DNA of 59,617 nt from JANMES01 sp038229715. Lineage in GTDB: Bacteria > Planctomycetota > Phycisphaerae > Tepidisphaerales > Tepidisphaeraceae. The stretch covers positions 1-59,617 of the forward strand of contig JBBROD010000020.1 in the NCBI GenBank assembly GCA_038229715.1. The letters run 5' to 3'. Positions 50,800 through 58,744 of this stretch are shown here, piece after piece. How positions within the stretch are numbered: position 1 is the first letter of the stretch; each line of letters begins with the position of its first letter. A program made the translations under genes and the position numbers. Below the pieces are notes generated by a model. The model ran no database searches. It saw only the letters and a program-made list of their open reading frames with translations, and was not told the DNA's origin.

Positions 50800-51651
50800 G
50801 TGGCCCAACTGCTGCTGTCCCAATTCGTTCACCCACCCGACCACTGCCACGTCGCCGCCTCGGTCATCAATCACTTCGGTCGACCGTCGGAGCATTGGCA
50901 CGATTTCCTCGAAGTCTTCTGGTGCGACCGTGGACGAGGGTGGCATTGGATCAATAACGAGCAGCGCGAGCTGCTGCCCGGGACGCTGGTGCTTATCAAC
51001 GCCGATGACCTGCACGGCTTCAGCCGGATGCACGAGCAGCCGCTGCGGATCGTGAATATTGCGTTCGCGGTGAACACTTGGGGCTTTCTTCGCGATCGGT
51101 ATTTCAAGCAACCCGGCTCGGCCGAAGGAGAACCGTGGTCGGTTGCACCGGTAAGCGGTCGGGAGTGGCAGCTTGCCCCGGCGCAGTTGGCGGAACTGAC
51201 TCGCCACGCCGCCGAATTGCGAGCCGGCGCTCGCAGTCGCGAGGCGATCGAGCGATTTCTGCTCAACTTTCTGCACCTGATCCGGTCGATCGAATCCGCC
51301 AAACCATCCGCCGACCTGCCGGAATGGCTCGATCGGGCGCTGCGGCTGATCGCCAAACCCGAGAACTTGCATCGCGGCACGGCGGGCTTGGCGGAACTGG
51401 CAGGCAAAAGCCCCGAGCACGTCGCCAGAGCGGTCCGCAAGTATCTCAGCACCACGCCCACCGCGCTGCTGAACGAAGCGAAAATGCTTCACGCAGCCGA
51501 GCGGCTTACCGGGTCAGATCAGGATATTCTCGATCTGTGCGGCGACTGTGGCTTCGATAATCTGAGTCACTTTTATGCGCTGTTCCGCAAGCGCTGGGGC
51601 GTGGCGCCCAAACGCTACCGTCAGCAGCAGCAGGCGATTGTGCGGCCGTGA
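50800..51651 (+). CDS. AraC-family transcriptional regulator
   Basis: 283 residues from GTG 50800; ATG 50728 is in frame but gives a poor lead across an AT-rich, promoter-like stretch (TTATAT at 50787). The N-terminal cupin sensor is recognisable (SEHWHDFLEVFWCDRGRGWHWIN, LLPGTLVLINADDLHGF) and the C-terminal double helix-turn-helix ends with DNLSHFYALFRKRWGVAPKRYRQ. It is head-to-head with the PhyH gene at 49889-50707, which it probably controls together with itself. Confidence 0.9.
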   Translation: MAQLLLSQFVHPPDHCHVAASVINHFGRPSEHWHDFLEVFWCDRGRGWHWINNEQRELLPGTLVLINADDLHGFSRMHEQPLRIVNIAFAVNTWGFLRDRYFKQPGSAEGEPWSVAPVSGREWQLAPAQLAELTRHAAELRAGARSREAIERFLLNFLHLIRSIESAKPSADLPEWLDRALRLIAKPENLHRGTAGLAELAGKSPEHVARAVRKYLSTTPTALLNEAKMLHAAERLTGSDQDILDLCGDCGFDNLSHFYALFRKRWGVAPKRYRQQQQAIVRP

Positions 51652-51664
51652 TCGTCGCTGGGAT

Positions 51665-52183
51665 TTACTTCCCCGACGTCGGCGGGCGCTTGGGCCACTC
51701 GGCGGCGGTGCGGATTTTTTCGATCTGGTCGAACGTGAACTTCCGTCCCCCCGCCGCCATGCCCTCGCAGCGCTCGGCGGCGTGGACCCACGACTCCGGC
51801 GATTCCAGATTCCCCTCCCAGAACGGCCAAGTCCGGCACTGCAGCGGGCGAACCGCGTAGACCCCGCAGACACGCCGCGTGTGCTCCACGCCGTCGGCGT
51901 CTGCAATTTTTTTGCTGACCAGAAACACGCAATCATGCTCGCCGGCGGGGTTGCGGTATTCCTTCAGGCTGGTGCGCTTGCCGATTTTACGTGTATACGT
52001 CGCGCGCGTTTCCTTCACGCTCAACTTGAGATGGGCGGCGAGTTTCTCGACTTCGTCGCCGGTCATCCACACATACCCCGGCCCGCCGGTACAGCAGTTG
52101 CCGCAGAGTTGGCAAGTAAACTGCAGACCGTCAGCATACCAGGGTTTTTCGTCGACCGAATTGGGCAGGACGTTCAGCTTCAT
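51665..52183 (-). CDS. YkgJ-family cysteine-cluster protein
   Basis: 172 residues from ATG 52183, whose first bases overlap the TGA of the upstream PIN gene (ATGA at 52183-52180), so translation is probably coupled. The N-terminal metal cluster is CQLCGNCCTGGPG (Cys24, 27, 30, 31), then YVWMTGDEVEKLAAHL, HDCVFL and CGVYAVRPLQCRTWPFW, the complete YkgJ/UPF0153 Cys pattern, likely binding zinc or an iron-sulfur cluster. Role unknown. Being in the same transcript as a toxin-antitoxin-like pair is odd and worth noting. Confidence 0.88.
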   Translation of the reverse strand: MKLNVLPNSVDEKPWYADGLQFTCQLCGNCCTGGPGYVWMTGDEVEKLAAHLKLSVKETRATYTRKIGKRTSLKEYRNPAGEHDCVFLVSKKIADADGVEHTRRVCGVYAVRPLQCRTWPFWEGNLESPESWVHAAERCEGMAAGGRKFTFDQIEKIRTAAEWPKRPPTSGK

Positions 52184-52608
52184 ACGTTCTCCGGTCGAAG
52201 CCGGAATCCCATCCCCACGTGCGAGAAGTGGGCGTCGCCGGTGAAGACGTCGGTGATTGCTAAATCTTTCATTACGATCATGCTGGTGAAATCGACAAAG
52301 GAAATGTCTGGTTTGTCGCTGTATTTTTTCTTCATCTCCCATGCGTCGTCAAATTGCTGACGGGAGACGTGAATTAAACGGTAGTTGTTGCTCTGCTTAC
52401 AGGCCAATAAAAGCTTATCAACAAACTTGATTCCTTCTTGCGAACCAAGTGCCGTATGAATTTGAGAGATCGTTTCCGAAAGTACAAAATCCGATGTGAC
52501 CCATTGGTAGTGACCGGGCATCCCCCTGCGAAACTCGACGGCCATGGCGTGATATTGATCGCGACGGTTGCCTAGTGCGAGCCAACCCCAAGTATCAACG
52601 AAAATCAT
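52180..52608 (-). CDS. PIN-domain ribonuclease (VapC-type toxin)
   Basis: 142 residues. The acidic PIN residues are visible: Asp5 in IFVDTWGWL, Glu in VLSETISQI, and Asp in DISFVDFTSM and in TDVFTGDAHF. PIN toxins cleave RNA and are held inactive by a small partner. The ATG overlaps the end of the upstream small gene by 4 bases (52605-52608), as usual in VapBC modules. Confidence 0.88.
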   Translation of the reverse strand: MIFVDTWGWLALGNRRDQYHAMAVEFRRGMPGHYQWVTSDFVLSETISQIHTALGSQEGIKFVDKLLLACKQSNNYRLIHVSRQQFDDAWEMKKKYSDKPDISFVDFTSMIVMKDLAITDVFTGDAHFSHVGMGFRLRPENV

Positions 52609-52808
52609 TTCTTAGGTGTTCCGTAGATATAATGATCGTGCTGTTCTGCGGAATCGGCAGGTCCCTGACCAATCCCGATAACCTCATCAAGAGGATCCGT
52701 CTTGATCGTCTCCACCGTCACCTGCACCCGCGCTCGGTCTGGCACGGCCACGGGCACGTCCGGGCGGAGAACGCCGTCGATCATTGTCGCTTGGAATGTG
52801 ATGGACAT
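52605..52808 (-). CDS. AF2212/VapB-like antitoxin
   Basis: 67 residues. SITFQATMIDGVLRPDVPV is close to the DUF104/AF2212-like antitoxin start (a beta hairpin with a V/L-x-P-D pattern), followed by VPDRARVQVTVET and a charged unfolded tail (DSAEQHDHYIYGTPKK) that would cover the PIN active site. First gene of a three-gene overlapping row with the PIN and YkgJ genes. Confidence 0.75.
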   Translation of the reverse strand: MSITFQATMIDGVLRPDVPVAVPDRARVQVTVETIKTDPLDEVIGIGQGPADSAEQHDHYIYGTPKK

Positions 52809-52832
52809 CGCTGCACCTCTCTGATGCCTCTA

Positions 52833-53402
52833 CTATACCGCGCGGCCGGCCCGAAGCGAAGCGATTTCGGCCGACAGGGCGCTCAATTTGGCCATCAGTT
52901 CGTAGTGCCGTTGCGTTTCCTCGTTTGGGGTTTTCTTAATGAAGGTGATCGTGCCCGTCGGTTCGAGGACGGCGGTTTCCACTTCGTCGAGCGATTCAAT
53001 CCCCTGCTTGTAAGCAGCGGCCGACAGTTCGGCGCGGGTGAGCAACTCGCGATTGAGGTGGTCTTTAAGGACGACCCCGCCGCGGATGAGAGGGTCGCGA
53101 CAGCCGCCCACGATACGAGCCAGCCGGCGGTGACGGAACAACGTCTGCACGACCAAGTAATTGATCGCCAGCAGCGCCGTCGCGCCGATCAGCCCGCCGG
53201 TGATCGAGGTGTCATTGCCGATGATCGCGTTCTGCACGGTGTTGCTGAGCGTCAGCAGCACGATAAAGTCAAACGGATTGAGCTGCGCCAGCTCCCGCTT
53301 GCCCGCCAGCCGCAGGCCGGCGAGCAGGAAGAAATACACAATGATCGGCCGAACAATCTTCTCGAGGATCGGCAGGCCGACTACGAACATGTCTTGCCAC
53401 AT
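52833..53402 (-). CDS. DUF421 membrane protein (YetF-like)
   Basis: 189 residues. Three N-terminal helices (IVRPIIVYFFLLAGLRLAG; FDFIVLLTLSNTVQNAIIG; GLIGATALLAINYLV) precede the soluble DUF421 domain (GVVLKDHLNRELLTRAELSA...GIESLDEVETAVLEPTG). The KREL-x-Q-x-x-x-FDF-(I/V) start is typical. YetF-type proteins are linked to sporulation or stress in bacilli; the function here is unknown. The gene ends 24 bp before the antitoxin start. Confidence 0.9.
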   Translation of the reverse strand: MWQDMFVVGLPILEKIVRPIIVYFFLLAGLRLAGKRELAQLNPFDFIVLLTLSNTVQNAIIGNDTSITGGLIGATALLAINYLVVQTLFRHRRLARIVGGCRDPLIRGGVVLKDHLNRELLTRAELSAAAYKQGIESLDEVETAVLEPTGTITFIKKTPNEETQRHYELMAKLSALSAEIASLRAGRAV

Positions 53403-53419
53403 GAAAACTCCGGTAAATC

Positions 53420-53508
53420 AGGACTAAGGGCCCAGGACTGAGGACTGAGTCAATTGCGATACTCTTGCTTTTCTTTCACTCAGTCCTCAGTCCTCGAACC
53501 TCAGTCCT
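53420..53508. repeat. Intergenic palindrome, family G
   Basis: AGGACTAAGG...CCAGGACTGAGGACTGAGT against ACTCAGTCCTCAGTCCT...CCTCAGTCCT. It fills the gap between ubiA-like and DUF421 genes, both on the minus strand, ending 3 bases from the ubiA-like stop codon. Confidence 0.85.
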
Positions 53509-53511
53509 ATT

Positions 53512-54525
53512 CTATTCCACTCGCTTGAACGTCGGACGTTGCGTCAGAGAAACGATCGTGCTCCACCATCGCATGGTCAGGACGGACAGATAAGCGATCG
53601 GCAGGAACAGCGCGATCGCGCCCGCCCAGGCGAGGCTGACATAACCGGCCACGAAGGCTGCGTCGTACAGGATGAGCCAGAGCAGCCCGCTGAGCATTAG
53701 CCGTTGGCCGGCCTGTCTGGGGGAGTCGGCCGTGGTGCGGATGCAGATGGCGACGGTCCAGAACCCCGCGACCGCAATCCCGGGCAGCAGCAACCCCGCC
53801 TGCCATCCGAGTGCCGCGACGATCGGCATCCGGTCGAGCCGGCGGAACAGCACCAGGCTTACAACCATCGCGTTAAGCACCAGCAGCCCGCCGCCCACCA
53901 GCCAGCGGTGGCGGTTTTTCAGCTCCGGGCGTTTCTGCTCCCAGCCGTACGCGACCATCGACACGATCGCCACGTGATCGAGCAGCAGCAGCGAGTGCCA
54001 CAGCACCGGCATTTGCGGTGCGACGATCAGCGAATGAAAAAACCGGATCAGCCCCAGCGTGATCAGCCCCGGCGACACCAGATACTTGCCGGCCAAATCG
54101 TAAAACACAATCAGCATCGCGGTAAACACCAGTAGCACAAGACTGAGCGGCCCGACCGATTCGCGCCACGAGTACAGCCCGCCGCAAACAAGCGCGACGA
54201 TCAGCGATGCGATACACAACAGCAGCGCCGTCATCGGCGAAATCCGCCCGCTCGGCAGCGGCCGGTTCGGCGCGATGGACGAATCGCGCCTCCGGTCGAT
54301 CAGATCATTCAGCGTCATGCCGAACGCATACAGCCCGATCGAAATCCCCGCCGCCAGCAGAAACGGCGTCGGCCCGATCGCGTTATAGATCGACACGCCC
54401 GGCCCTTGCCGCGCTCGCGCGAGCAGCAGCACATTGCACCACCCGTCGGCGATGGCGGTGAACACCAGCGCCAGCCGGGTGATCTGCAGCAGCGGAAGAA
54501 CGCGGTTGGAAAGCAGCGACAGCAC
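53512..54525 (-). CDS. UbiA-family prenyltransferase
   Basis: 337 residues, about nine membrane helices. The first Asp-rich motif is NDLIDRRRDSSIAPNRPLPSG (N73-D74-x2-D77-x3-D81), the Mg-prenyl-diphosphate site. The second motif is weak (YDLAGKYLVSPG). UbiA members attach isoprenoid chains to quinone, heme or other acceptors; this one has a fairly short first loop and I cannot assign the acceptor. It is a solitary gene with the family H repeat upstream. Confidence 0.85.
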   Translation of the reverse strand: MLSLLSNRVLPLLQITRLALVFTAIADGWCNVLLLARARQGPGVSIYNAIGPTPFLLAAGISIGLYAFGMTLNDLIDRRRDSSIAPNRPLPSGRISPMTALLLCIASLIVALVCGGLYSWRESVGPLSLVLLVFTAMLIVFYDLAGKYLVSPGLITLGLIRFFHSLIVAPQMPVLWHSLLLLDHVAIVSMVAYGWEQKRPELKNRHRWLVGGGLLVLNAMVVSLVLFRRLDRMPIVAALGWQAGLLLPGIAVAGFWTVAICIRTTADSPRQAGQRLMLSGLLWLILYDAAFVAGYVSLAWAGAIALFLPIAYLSVLTMRWWSTIVSLTQRPTFKRVE

Positions 54526-54540
54526 GAGGAGGATTGTATG

Positions 54541-54724
54541 GCTCCCTCTCCCCAGAGGGGAGAGGGCGGGGGGTGAGGGGCGAAACGCGGTAAGTGAAAA
54601 ACGCCAACTCGTCCATCGACGTCCATCGACGTCCCCAGCCTAAAGTCCATCCGCGTACCAGCGCAACCCAGCGGTTGACGTTTCCCCTATCACCCCAGCC
54701 CTCTCCCCTCCGGGGAGAGCGGGC
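54541..54724. repeat. Intergenic palindrome, family H copy 2
   Basis: GGCTCCCTCTCCCCAGAGGG...GGGTGAGGGG pairs with TCACCCCAGCCCTCTCCCC...GGGGAGAGCGGGCC about 110 bases on. It fills the divergent gap between the ubiA-like gene and ribH, ending 14 bp before the ribH ATG, so it must overlap any ribH promoter. Confidence 0.8.
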
Positions 54725-54738
54725 CGTACAATCCTGCC

Positions 54739-55212
54739 ATGAGTACCAACATCCCCGTTTTTCAATCCGCCGACATCCCCGCAAGCGCCAGGTTCGCCGT
54801 CATCGCCGCCCGGTTCAACGCCGACATCGTCGACGAACTGCTGGCCGGCGTGCAGCGGCGGCTGGGGGAACTGAAGATCACCGCCGACCGGGTGAGCGTT
54901 CACCGCGTACCGGGCGCGTTCGAACTGCCTGTCGCCGCCAAATGGGCCGCCGACAGTAAAAAATTCGCCGCCGTCATTTGCTTAGGCGCGGTCATCCGCG
55001 GCGATACGCCCCACTTCGACTACGTGGCCGGCGAAGCCGCGCGAGGCATCGCCACTGTCAGCCTGCAGACCGGCGTGCCGACCATCTTCGGCGTGCTGAC
55101 CACCAACACCCACCAGCAAGCCCTCGATCGCATCGGCGGCTCCCACGGCCACGCCGGCGAACGCGCTGCGGAGGCGGCGGTGGAAATGGTGGTACTCAAA
55201 GGCAAGATTTAA
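54739..55212 (+). CDS. ribH: 6,7-dimethyl-8-ribityllumazine synthase
   Basis: 157 residues. RibH condenses the ribityl-uracil with dihydroxybutanone phosphate to give lumazine, the precursor of riboflavin. FAVIAARFNADIVDELL, RVPGAFELPVAAKWA, LGAVIRGDTPHFDYV (catalytic His), TTNTHQQALDRIGG and GHAGERAAEAAVEMV are the family landmarks. The next gene is nusB, the classic ribH-nusB pair. The family D repeat begins with its TAA. Confidence 0.96.
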   Translation: MSTNIPVFQSADIPASARFAVIAARFNADIVDELLAGVQRRLGELKITADRVSVHRVPGAFELPVAAKWAADSKKFAAVICLGAVIRGDTPHFDYVAGEAARGIATVSLQTGVPTIFGVLTTNTHQQALDRIGGSHGHAGERAAEAAVEMVVLKGKI

Positions 55213-55367
55213 ACACAGAGGCACGGAGACACGGAGGCGCGCTCAAAGCTCCATATCGCTTTGAATCCTATTTCTACTCGCTGGATCGAGTTGGGATAGG
55301 CAGGCAACTCCGCGTAATCCGTCGAAAACTGCGTCTTGTCTCCGTGTCTCCGTGCCTCCGTGTTTAG
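55210..55367. repeat. Intergenic palindrome, family D copy 2
   Basis: TAAACACAGAGGCACGGAGA facing TCTCCGTGCCTCCGTGTTTA, with an unstructured loop of about 95 bases. The left arm starts with the ribH stop codon itself, so it separates ribH from nusB. Confidence 0.88.
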
Positions 55368-55406
55368 CTTCCCCCATACCGCCATCTGGCCTATACTCGT
55401 CGGACG

Positions 55407-55826
55407 ATGTCCAAACGCCGGAAAATTCGAGAACTTGCGATGCAGTTGCTCTTCGCCTGGGACGCCAACGGCAGCGCCGACGACACCGCTACACAGCAGA
55501 TGATCGCCGACGGGAGCGACGACGACGAAGTGCGTCGCGAATCGCTCGCGATGGCCAAAGGCACTTGGGAGCAGCGGGAAATGATCGATCCGCGCGTGGA
55601 GCGCTTGGCCCCCCAGTGGCCGCCACGCCGGCAGCCGGGGGTGGATCGGAACCTGCTGCGATTGGCTGTCTGGGAACTGACCAACCTGCCGACCCCGCCG
55701 AAGGTGGTCATCGATGAAGCCATCGAGCTGTCGAAGGAATACTCCACCGAACAAAGCGCATCATTCGTCAACGGCGTGCTGGATGCGATCCTTAAGGAAA
55801 ACCAGGCACTCACCGGCCAATCTTAA
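55407..55826 (+). CDS. nusB: Transcription antitermination factor NusB
   Basis: 139 residues. KRRKIRELAMQLLFAWDANG is the NusB start, and DRNLLRLAVWELTNLPTPPK, VIDEAIELSKEYSTEQSASF and VNGVLDAI the C-terminal helices. NusB with NusE binds boxA in rRNA leaders to prevent early termination. Placement after ribH is conserved in many bacteria. The mid-region (about 40-70) is rich in Asp/Glu. Confidence 0.95.
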   Translation: MSKRRKIRELAMQLLFAWDANGSADDTATQQMIADGSDDDEVRRESLAMAKGTWEQREMIDPRVERLAPQWPPRRQPGVDRNLLRLAVWELTNLPTPPKVVIDEAIELSKEYSTEQSASFVNGVLDAILKENQALTGQS

Positions 55827-55827
55827 T

Positions 55828-55881
55828 GTAGGGTCCGCCTTGGCGGGCCGCTGAAGTCATGGTCCCCAAGGCGGACCCTAC
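55828..55881. repeat. Intergenic palindrome, family I
   Basis: GTAGGGTCCGCCTTGGCGGG facing CCCCAAGGCGGACCCTAC. It starts 2 bases after the nusB stop and ends 3 bases before the ftsY ATG; AAGGCGG of its right arm (55868-55874) is the only ribosome-site-like sequence for ftsY. Confidence 0.85.
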
Positions 55882-55884
55882 GCT

Positions 55885-56826
55885 ATGTCTTTCTTCTCCA
55901 AAACACTCGACAAGCTCAAAGGCGCACTCAAGAAGACCGCCGAGGTGCTCAACACCGACGTGCGGACGCTGTTTATCCCCGGCCGGCAGATCGACGATGC
56001 GTTTCTGGAGGAACTGGAAGCCAAGTTCATCCAGGCCGACATGGGCGTGAAGAACGTCGACCGGATCGTGTCAGCCGTTCGCGAGCGGTGGCGATTGGGC
56101 AAGATCAAGAACGCCGAGGATGCCGAGGGCGTCGTCCGCGAGCAGTTGCTGGCGAACTGGCCGAACCAGGACCGCGAGATTCACTTCGCTACGACCGGGC
56201 CGACGGTGATTCTGGTCGCGGGGATCAACGGCGCGGGCAAGACCACCTCGATTGCCAAACTCGCCTGGCTGTTTAAGACGCAGATGAACAAGAAGGTGAT
56301 GGTGTGCGCCAGCGACACCTTCCGCGCCGCCGCCGTCGATCAGTTGACGATCTGGGCGACCCGCATCGGCGTTGAGATCGTTAAGCACAAGATGGGCGCC
56401 GACCCCGCCGCCGTCGCCTACGACGCGTGTGAAGCCGCCAAGACGCGAGGCATCGACGTGCTGATCGTCGACACCGCCGGGCGATTGCACACGCAAGACA
56501 ACCTGATGCGCGAGCTGACGAAAATCCGCGACGTCGTCGCCAAGCGGATCGACGGTGCCCCGCACGAAGTGCTGCTGGTCCTCGACGCCACGACCGGCCA
56601 GAACGGTATCGCCCAGGCGAAAAACTTCGGCGCGGCCATCAACGTCACCGGCCTGGTGCTGGCCAAACTCGACGGAACCGCCAAGGGCGGCGTCGTCATC
56701 GCGATCAAAGAGCAACTCAGCGTCCCGGTGAAATTCATCGGCCTCGGCGAAACGCCGGAAGACATCGAAACCTTCGACCCGGCGAGATTCATCAACGCAT
56801 TGTTCGAGGCGGGTAAGCTGGGGTAG
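55885..56826 (+). CDS. ftsY: Signal recognition particle receptor FtsY
   Basis: 313 residues. The helical N-domain (LEELEAKFIQADMGVKNVDRI) is followed by the SRP-type GTPase: GINGAGKTTSIAKLAW (G1), CASDTFRAAAVDQL, DTAGRLHTQDNLM (G3), LVLDATTGQNG, AKLDGTAKGG (G4-like) and FIGLGETPEDIETFDP. It docks the SRP-ribosome complex at the membrane. The long acidic N-terminal extension of the E. coli protein is missing, as in many phyla. Its start depends on the repeat arm just upstream (see the family I entry). Confidence 0.97.
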   Translation: MSFFSKTLDKLKGALKKTAEVLNTDVRTLFIPGRQIDDAFLEELEAKFIQADMGVKNVDRIVSAVRERWRLGKIKNAEDAEGVVREQLLANWPNQDREIHFATTGPTVILVAGINGAGKTTSIAKLAWLFKTQMNKKVMVCASDTFRAAAVDQLTIWATRIGVEIVKHKMGADPAAVAYDACEAAKTRGIDVLIVDTAGRLHTQDNLMRELTKIRDVVAKRIDGAPHEVLLVLDATTGQNGIAQAKNFGAAINVTGLVLAKLDGTAKGGVVIAIKEQLSVPVKFIGLGETPEDIETFDPARFINALFEAGKLG

Positions 56827-56864
56827 CGACGTTTTAGTCATTCCGTTCGGCCACCGTTAAAATC

Positions 56865-56945
56865 GTCATCCTGAGGTACCCCGAAGGATCTCGGATTGCG
56901 AGCGACTTTCGACATTCGCGATCCTTCGGAGCACCTGATGATGAC
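56865..56945. repeat. Intergenic palindrome, family A copy 3
   Basis: GTCATCCTGAGGTACCCCGA facing GATCCTTCGGAGCACCTGATGATGAC. The arms are like copy 1 with a small insertion. It lies between ftsY and the next gene. Confidence 0.82.
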
Positions 56946-56977
56946 GATGCGGTTGTAGTCACGTTTCACAGCGCACT

Positions 56978-57451
56978 ATGTCCAACCAACCCCCACCACC
57001 CCCGCCAACGCCGATCGACTACGCCCGGCCGCACGCGGATCGGCACAAACGAACGATCCTTTCGCCGCGGGTTGCGATCCACGTCTGGGCGATCGCGGTG
57101 GCGTTCGGCATGGCTACGTTCCTGGGCATTCCCAAGCTCGAGGAGGTTCTCAAAGATTTCAAAGTCGAGCTGCCGCTGATCACCAAAATCACCCTGCTCG
57201 TCTCACGATTCATCACCAACGGCTACGGCTGGATCCCCGGCCTTATCCTCGCGATCAGTTTGCCGTTCGGCATCACCGCGATGCTGAACATCGGCCATCC
57301 CGATCCGGGCCAGTACCGCCGGCGTGAAGTTTGGACCGGCCGGCTGCTGCGGATCGTTGCGGTTCTTGCGTTTCTCTGGATCGCGCTGTCGATGTTCCTC
57401 CCGTATACCGCGTTGATTAACAGCATCAGCGGATCGGGCGGTAAACGCTAA
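56978..57451 (+). CDS. Small membrane protein resembling the end of GspF
   Basis: 157 residues: a Pro-rich start (SNQPPPPPPTPIDYARP), a first helix (VWAIAVAFGMATFLGI), a segment LEEVLKDFKVELPLITKITL and two further helices. The motif L-x-x-(V/I)-x-KDF-x-x-x-LPLITK resembles the last periplasmic part of the type II secretion protein GspF. The rest of GspF is missing. Function unknown; a free-standing secretion accessory protein is possible. Confidence 0.65.
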   Translation: MSNQPPPPPPTPIDYARPHADRHKRTILSPRVAIHVWAIAVAFGMATFLGIPKLEEVLKDFKVELPLITKITLLVSRFITNGYGWIPGLILAISLPFGITAMLNIGHPDPGQYRRREVWTGRLLRIVAVLAFLWIALSMFLPYTALINSISGSGGKR

Positions 57452-57565
57452 ACCCTTCCGGCTCGACCTGTCCATTTCAAGTTTGTGTCCGGTTCGGTCA
57501 TTCCCCTATTGCAGTATTGTTGGCTGACGGAGATGCTTTACGACATATCACTTTGCGGAGGCCGT

Positions 57566-58600
57566 ATGAAAATCGCGACGATTCGATCCGGGTTCATTTG
57601 CATCTTTCTCCTGCTGGGCGCGTCGATCAACACCGGCTGCGCGGTGAAGGATAAGTCGATCATCGACCAGGCCACCCAAACCAACGAGCAGCTTCAGCCC
57701 GCGCTCGTCACCGATCCGCAACTCGCCGGCTACCTGCAGCGCGTCGGCGATCGCATCGTGTCGGCCGGCAAAGAGATGGATCAGCAGCACATCGGCCCCG
57801 ACGCCCACTTCAAGAACGGCGAAGAAAACAGTTGGATGTTCACCGGGATGAAATTCTATCTCGTCAAGAGCGACACGATCAACGCCTTCACCACCGGCGG
57901 GAAGTACATGTATGTCTACTCCGCACTGTTCGACTTGTGCAAAACCGAGGATGAACTGGCCGCCGTCATGGCGCATGAGTTCGCGCACGTTTACAGCAGA
58001 CACGTGCAGCGCGGGACGGAGAAGCGGTATCAGGCGTTAGGCGCCGCCGCCGCCGCCGGCGTTGCGGGCGCTGCCGTCGGGGGGAAAGACAACGCCCTCC
58101 AGTACGGGCTAGGCTCTGCCGCCGCCACGTATGCCGGCGCGTCCATCTTCCTCACCAGCTTCACCAGCGCCGACGAGAACCAGGCCGACAAGTTTGGCTT
58201 CCAAATCTACAGCCGCGCCGGCTGGGACCCCAGCCACTTCGGCGATTTCTTCCAGCGGCTGATCACCGAAAAAGGCATCGATCCTAACGCCGGCGGCGAT
58301 CACCCGCCCCTCGGCGAACGCGTCAAAAACGCCGAGCGCCGCCAAAGCGAGCTTCCCCCCAAAGCGTCGGCGTGGAAGAAGCCCAACACCGCCGGGCCAA
58401 GCGAATTCGCGCAGCTCACCGCCAAAAGCAAGCAATACACCGCGTCGGCGACGAAGGACAAATCCAGCAACGCCGCCCAAACCCTGCTGGCGGCCTTCCC
58501 GAGCTGCGTGACGGTCGACAACCAGCCGCAACAAGTTAAAGCGAGACAGGACATCCAGCGCACGCTGGAAGAGGCGAATCAGAAACAGCCGCAGAAGTAA
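57566..58600 (+). CDS. M48-family zinc metalloprotease, lipoprotein
   Basis: 344 residues from ATG 57566, with GGAGG 4-8 bases upstream. The lipobox is INTGC (Cys25). The catalytic H-E-x-x-H is MAHEFAHVYSRH (His137, Glu138, His141) with the third ligand Glu in DENQADKFG. This is the BepA/LoiP-type periplasmic protease that keeps outer-membrane proteins in order. The C-terminal tail from about 260 (RRQSELPPKASAWKKPN) is Lys/Gln/Ala-rich and unstructured. A long Ala-rich helix (about 155-185) divides the active-site halves. Confidence 0.92.
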   Translation: MKIATIRSGFICIFLLLGASINTGCAVKDKSIIDQATQTNEQLQPALVTDPQLAGYLQRVGDRIVSAGKEMDQQHIGPDAHFKNGEENSWMFTGMKFYLVKSDTINAFTTGGKYMYVYSALFDLCKTEDELAAVMAHEFAHVYSRHVQRGTEKRYQALGAAAAAGVAGAAVGGKDNALQYGLGSAAATYAGASIFLTSFTSADENQADKFGFQIYSRAGWDPSHFGDFFQRLITEKGIDPNAGGDHPPLGERVKNAERRQSELPPKASAWKKPNTAGPSEFAQLTAKSKQYTASATKDKSSNAAQTLLAAFPSCVTVDNQPQQVKARQDIQRTLEEANQKQPQK

Positions 58601-58744
58601 CCGCCAGCGGGTTGGCTGTAGTATTCGTAGCATTCATCCGGCGACCGGTTTTTTAAAACAAAGAATCGCGTCCCCTTTGATATACCACGGTAAAATCCAT
58701 CCTGCGTCGCCGATCTCCCACGTGCCTGTCCGACCAAGCCGAAC

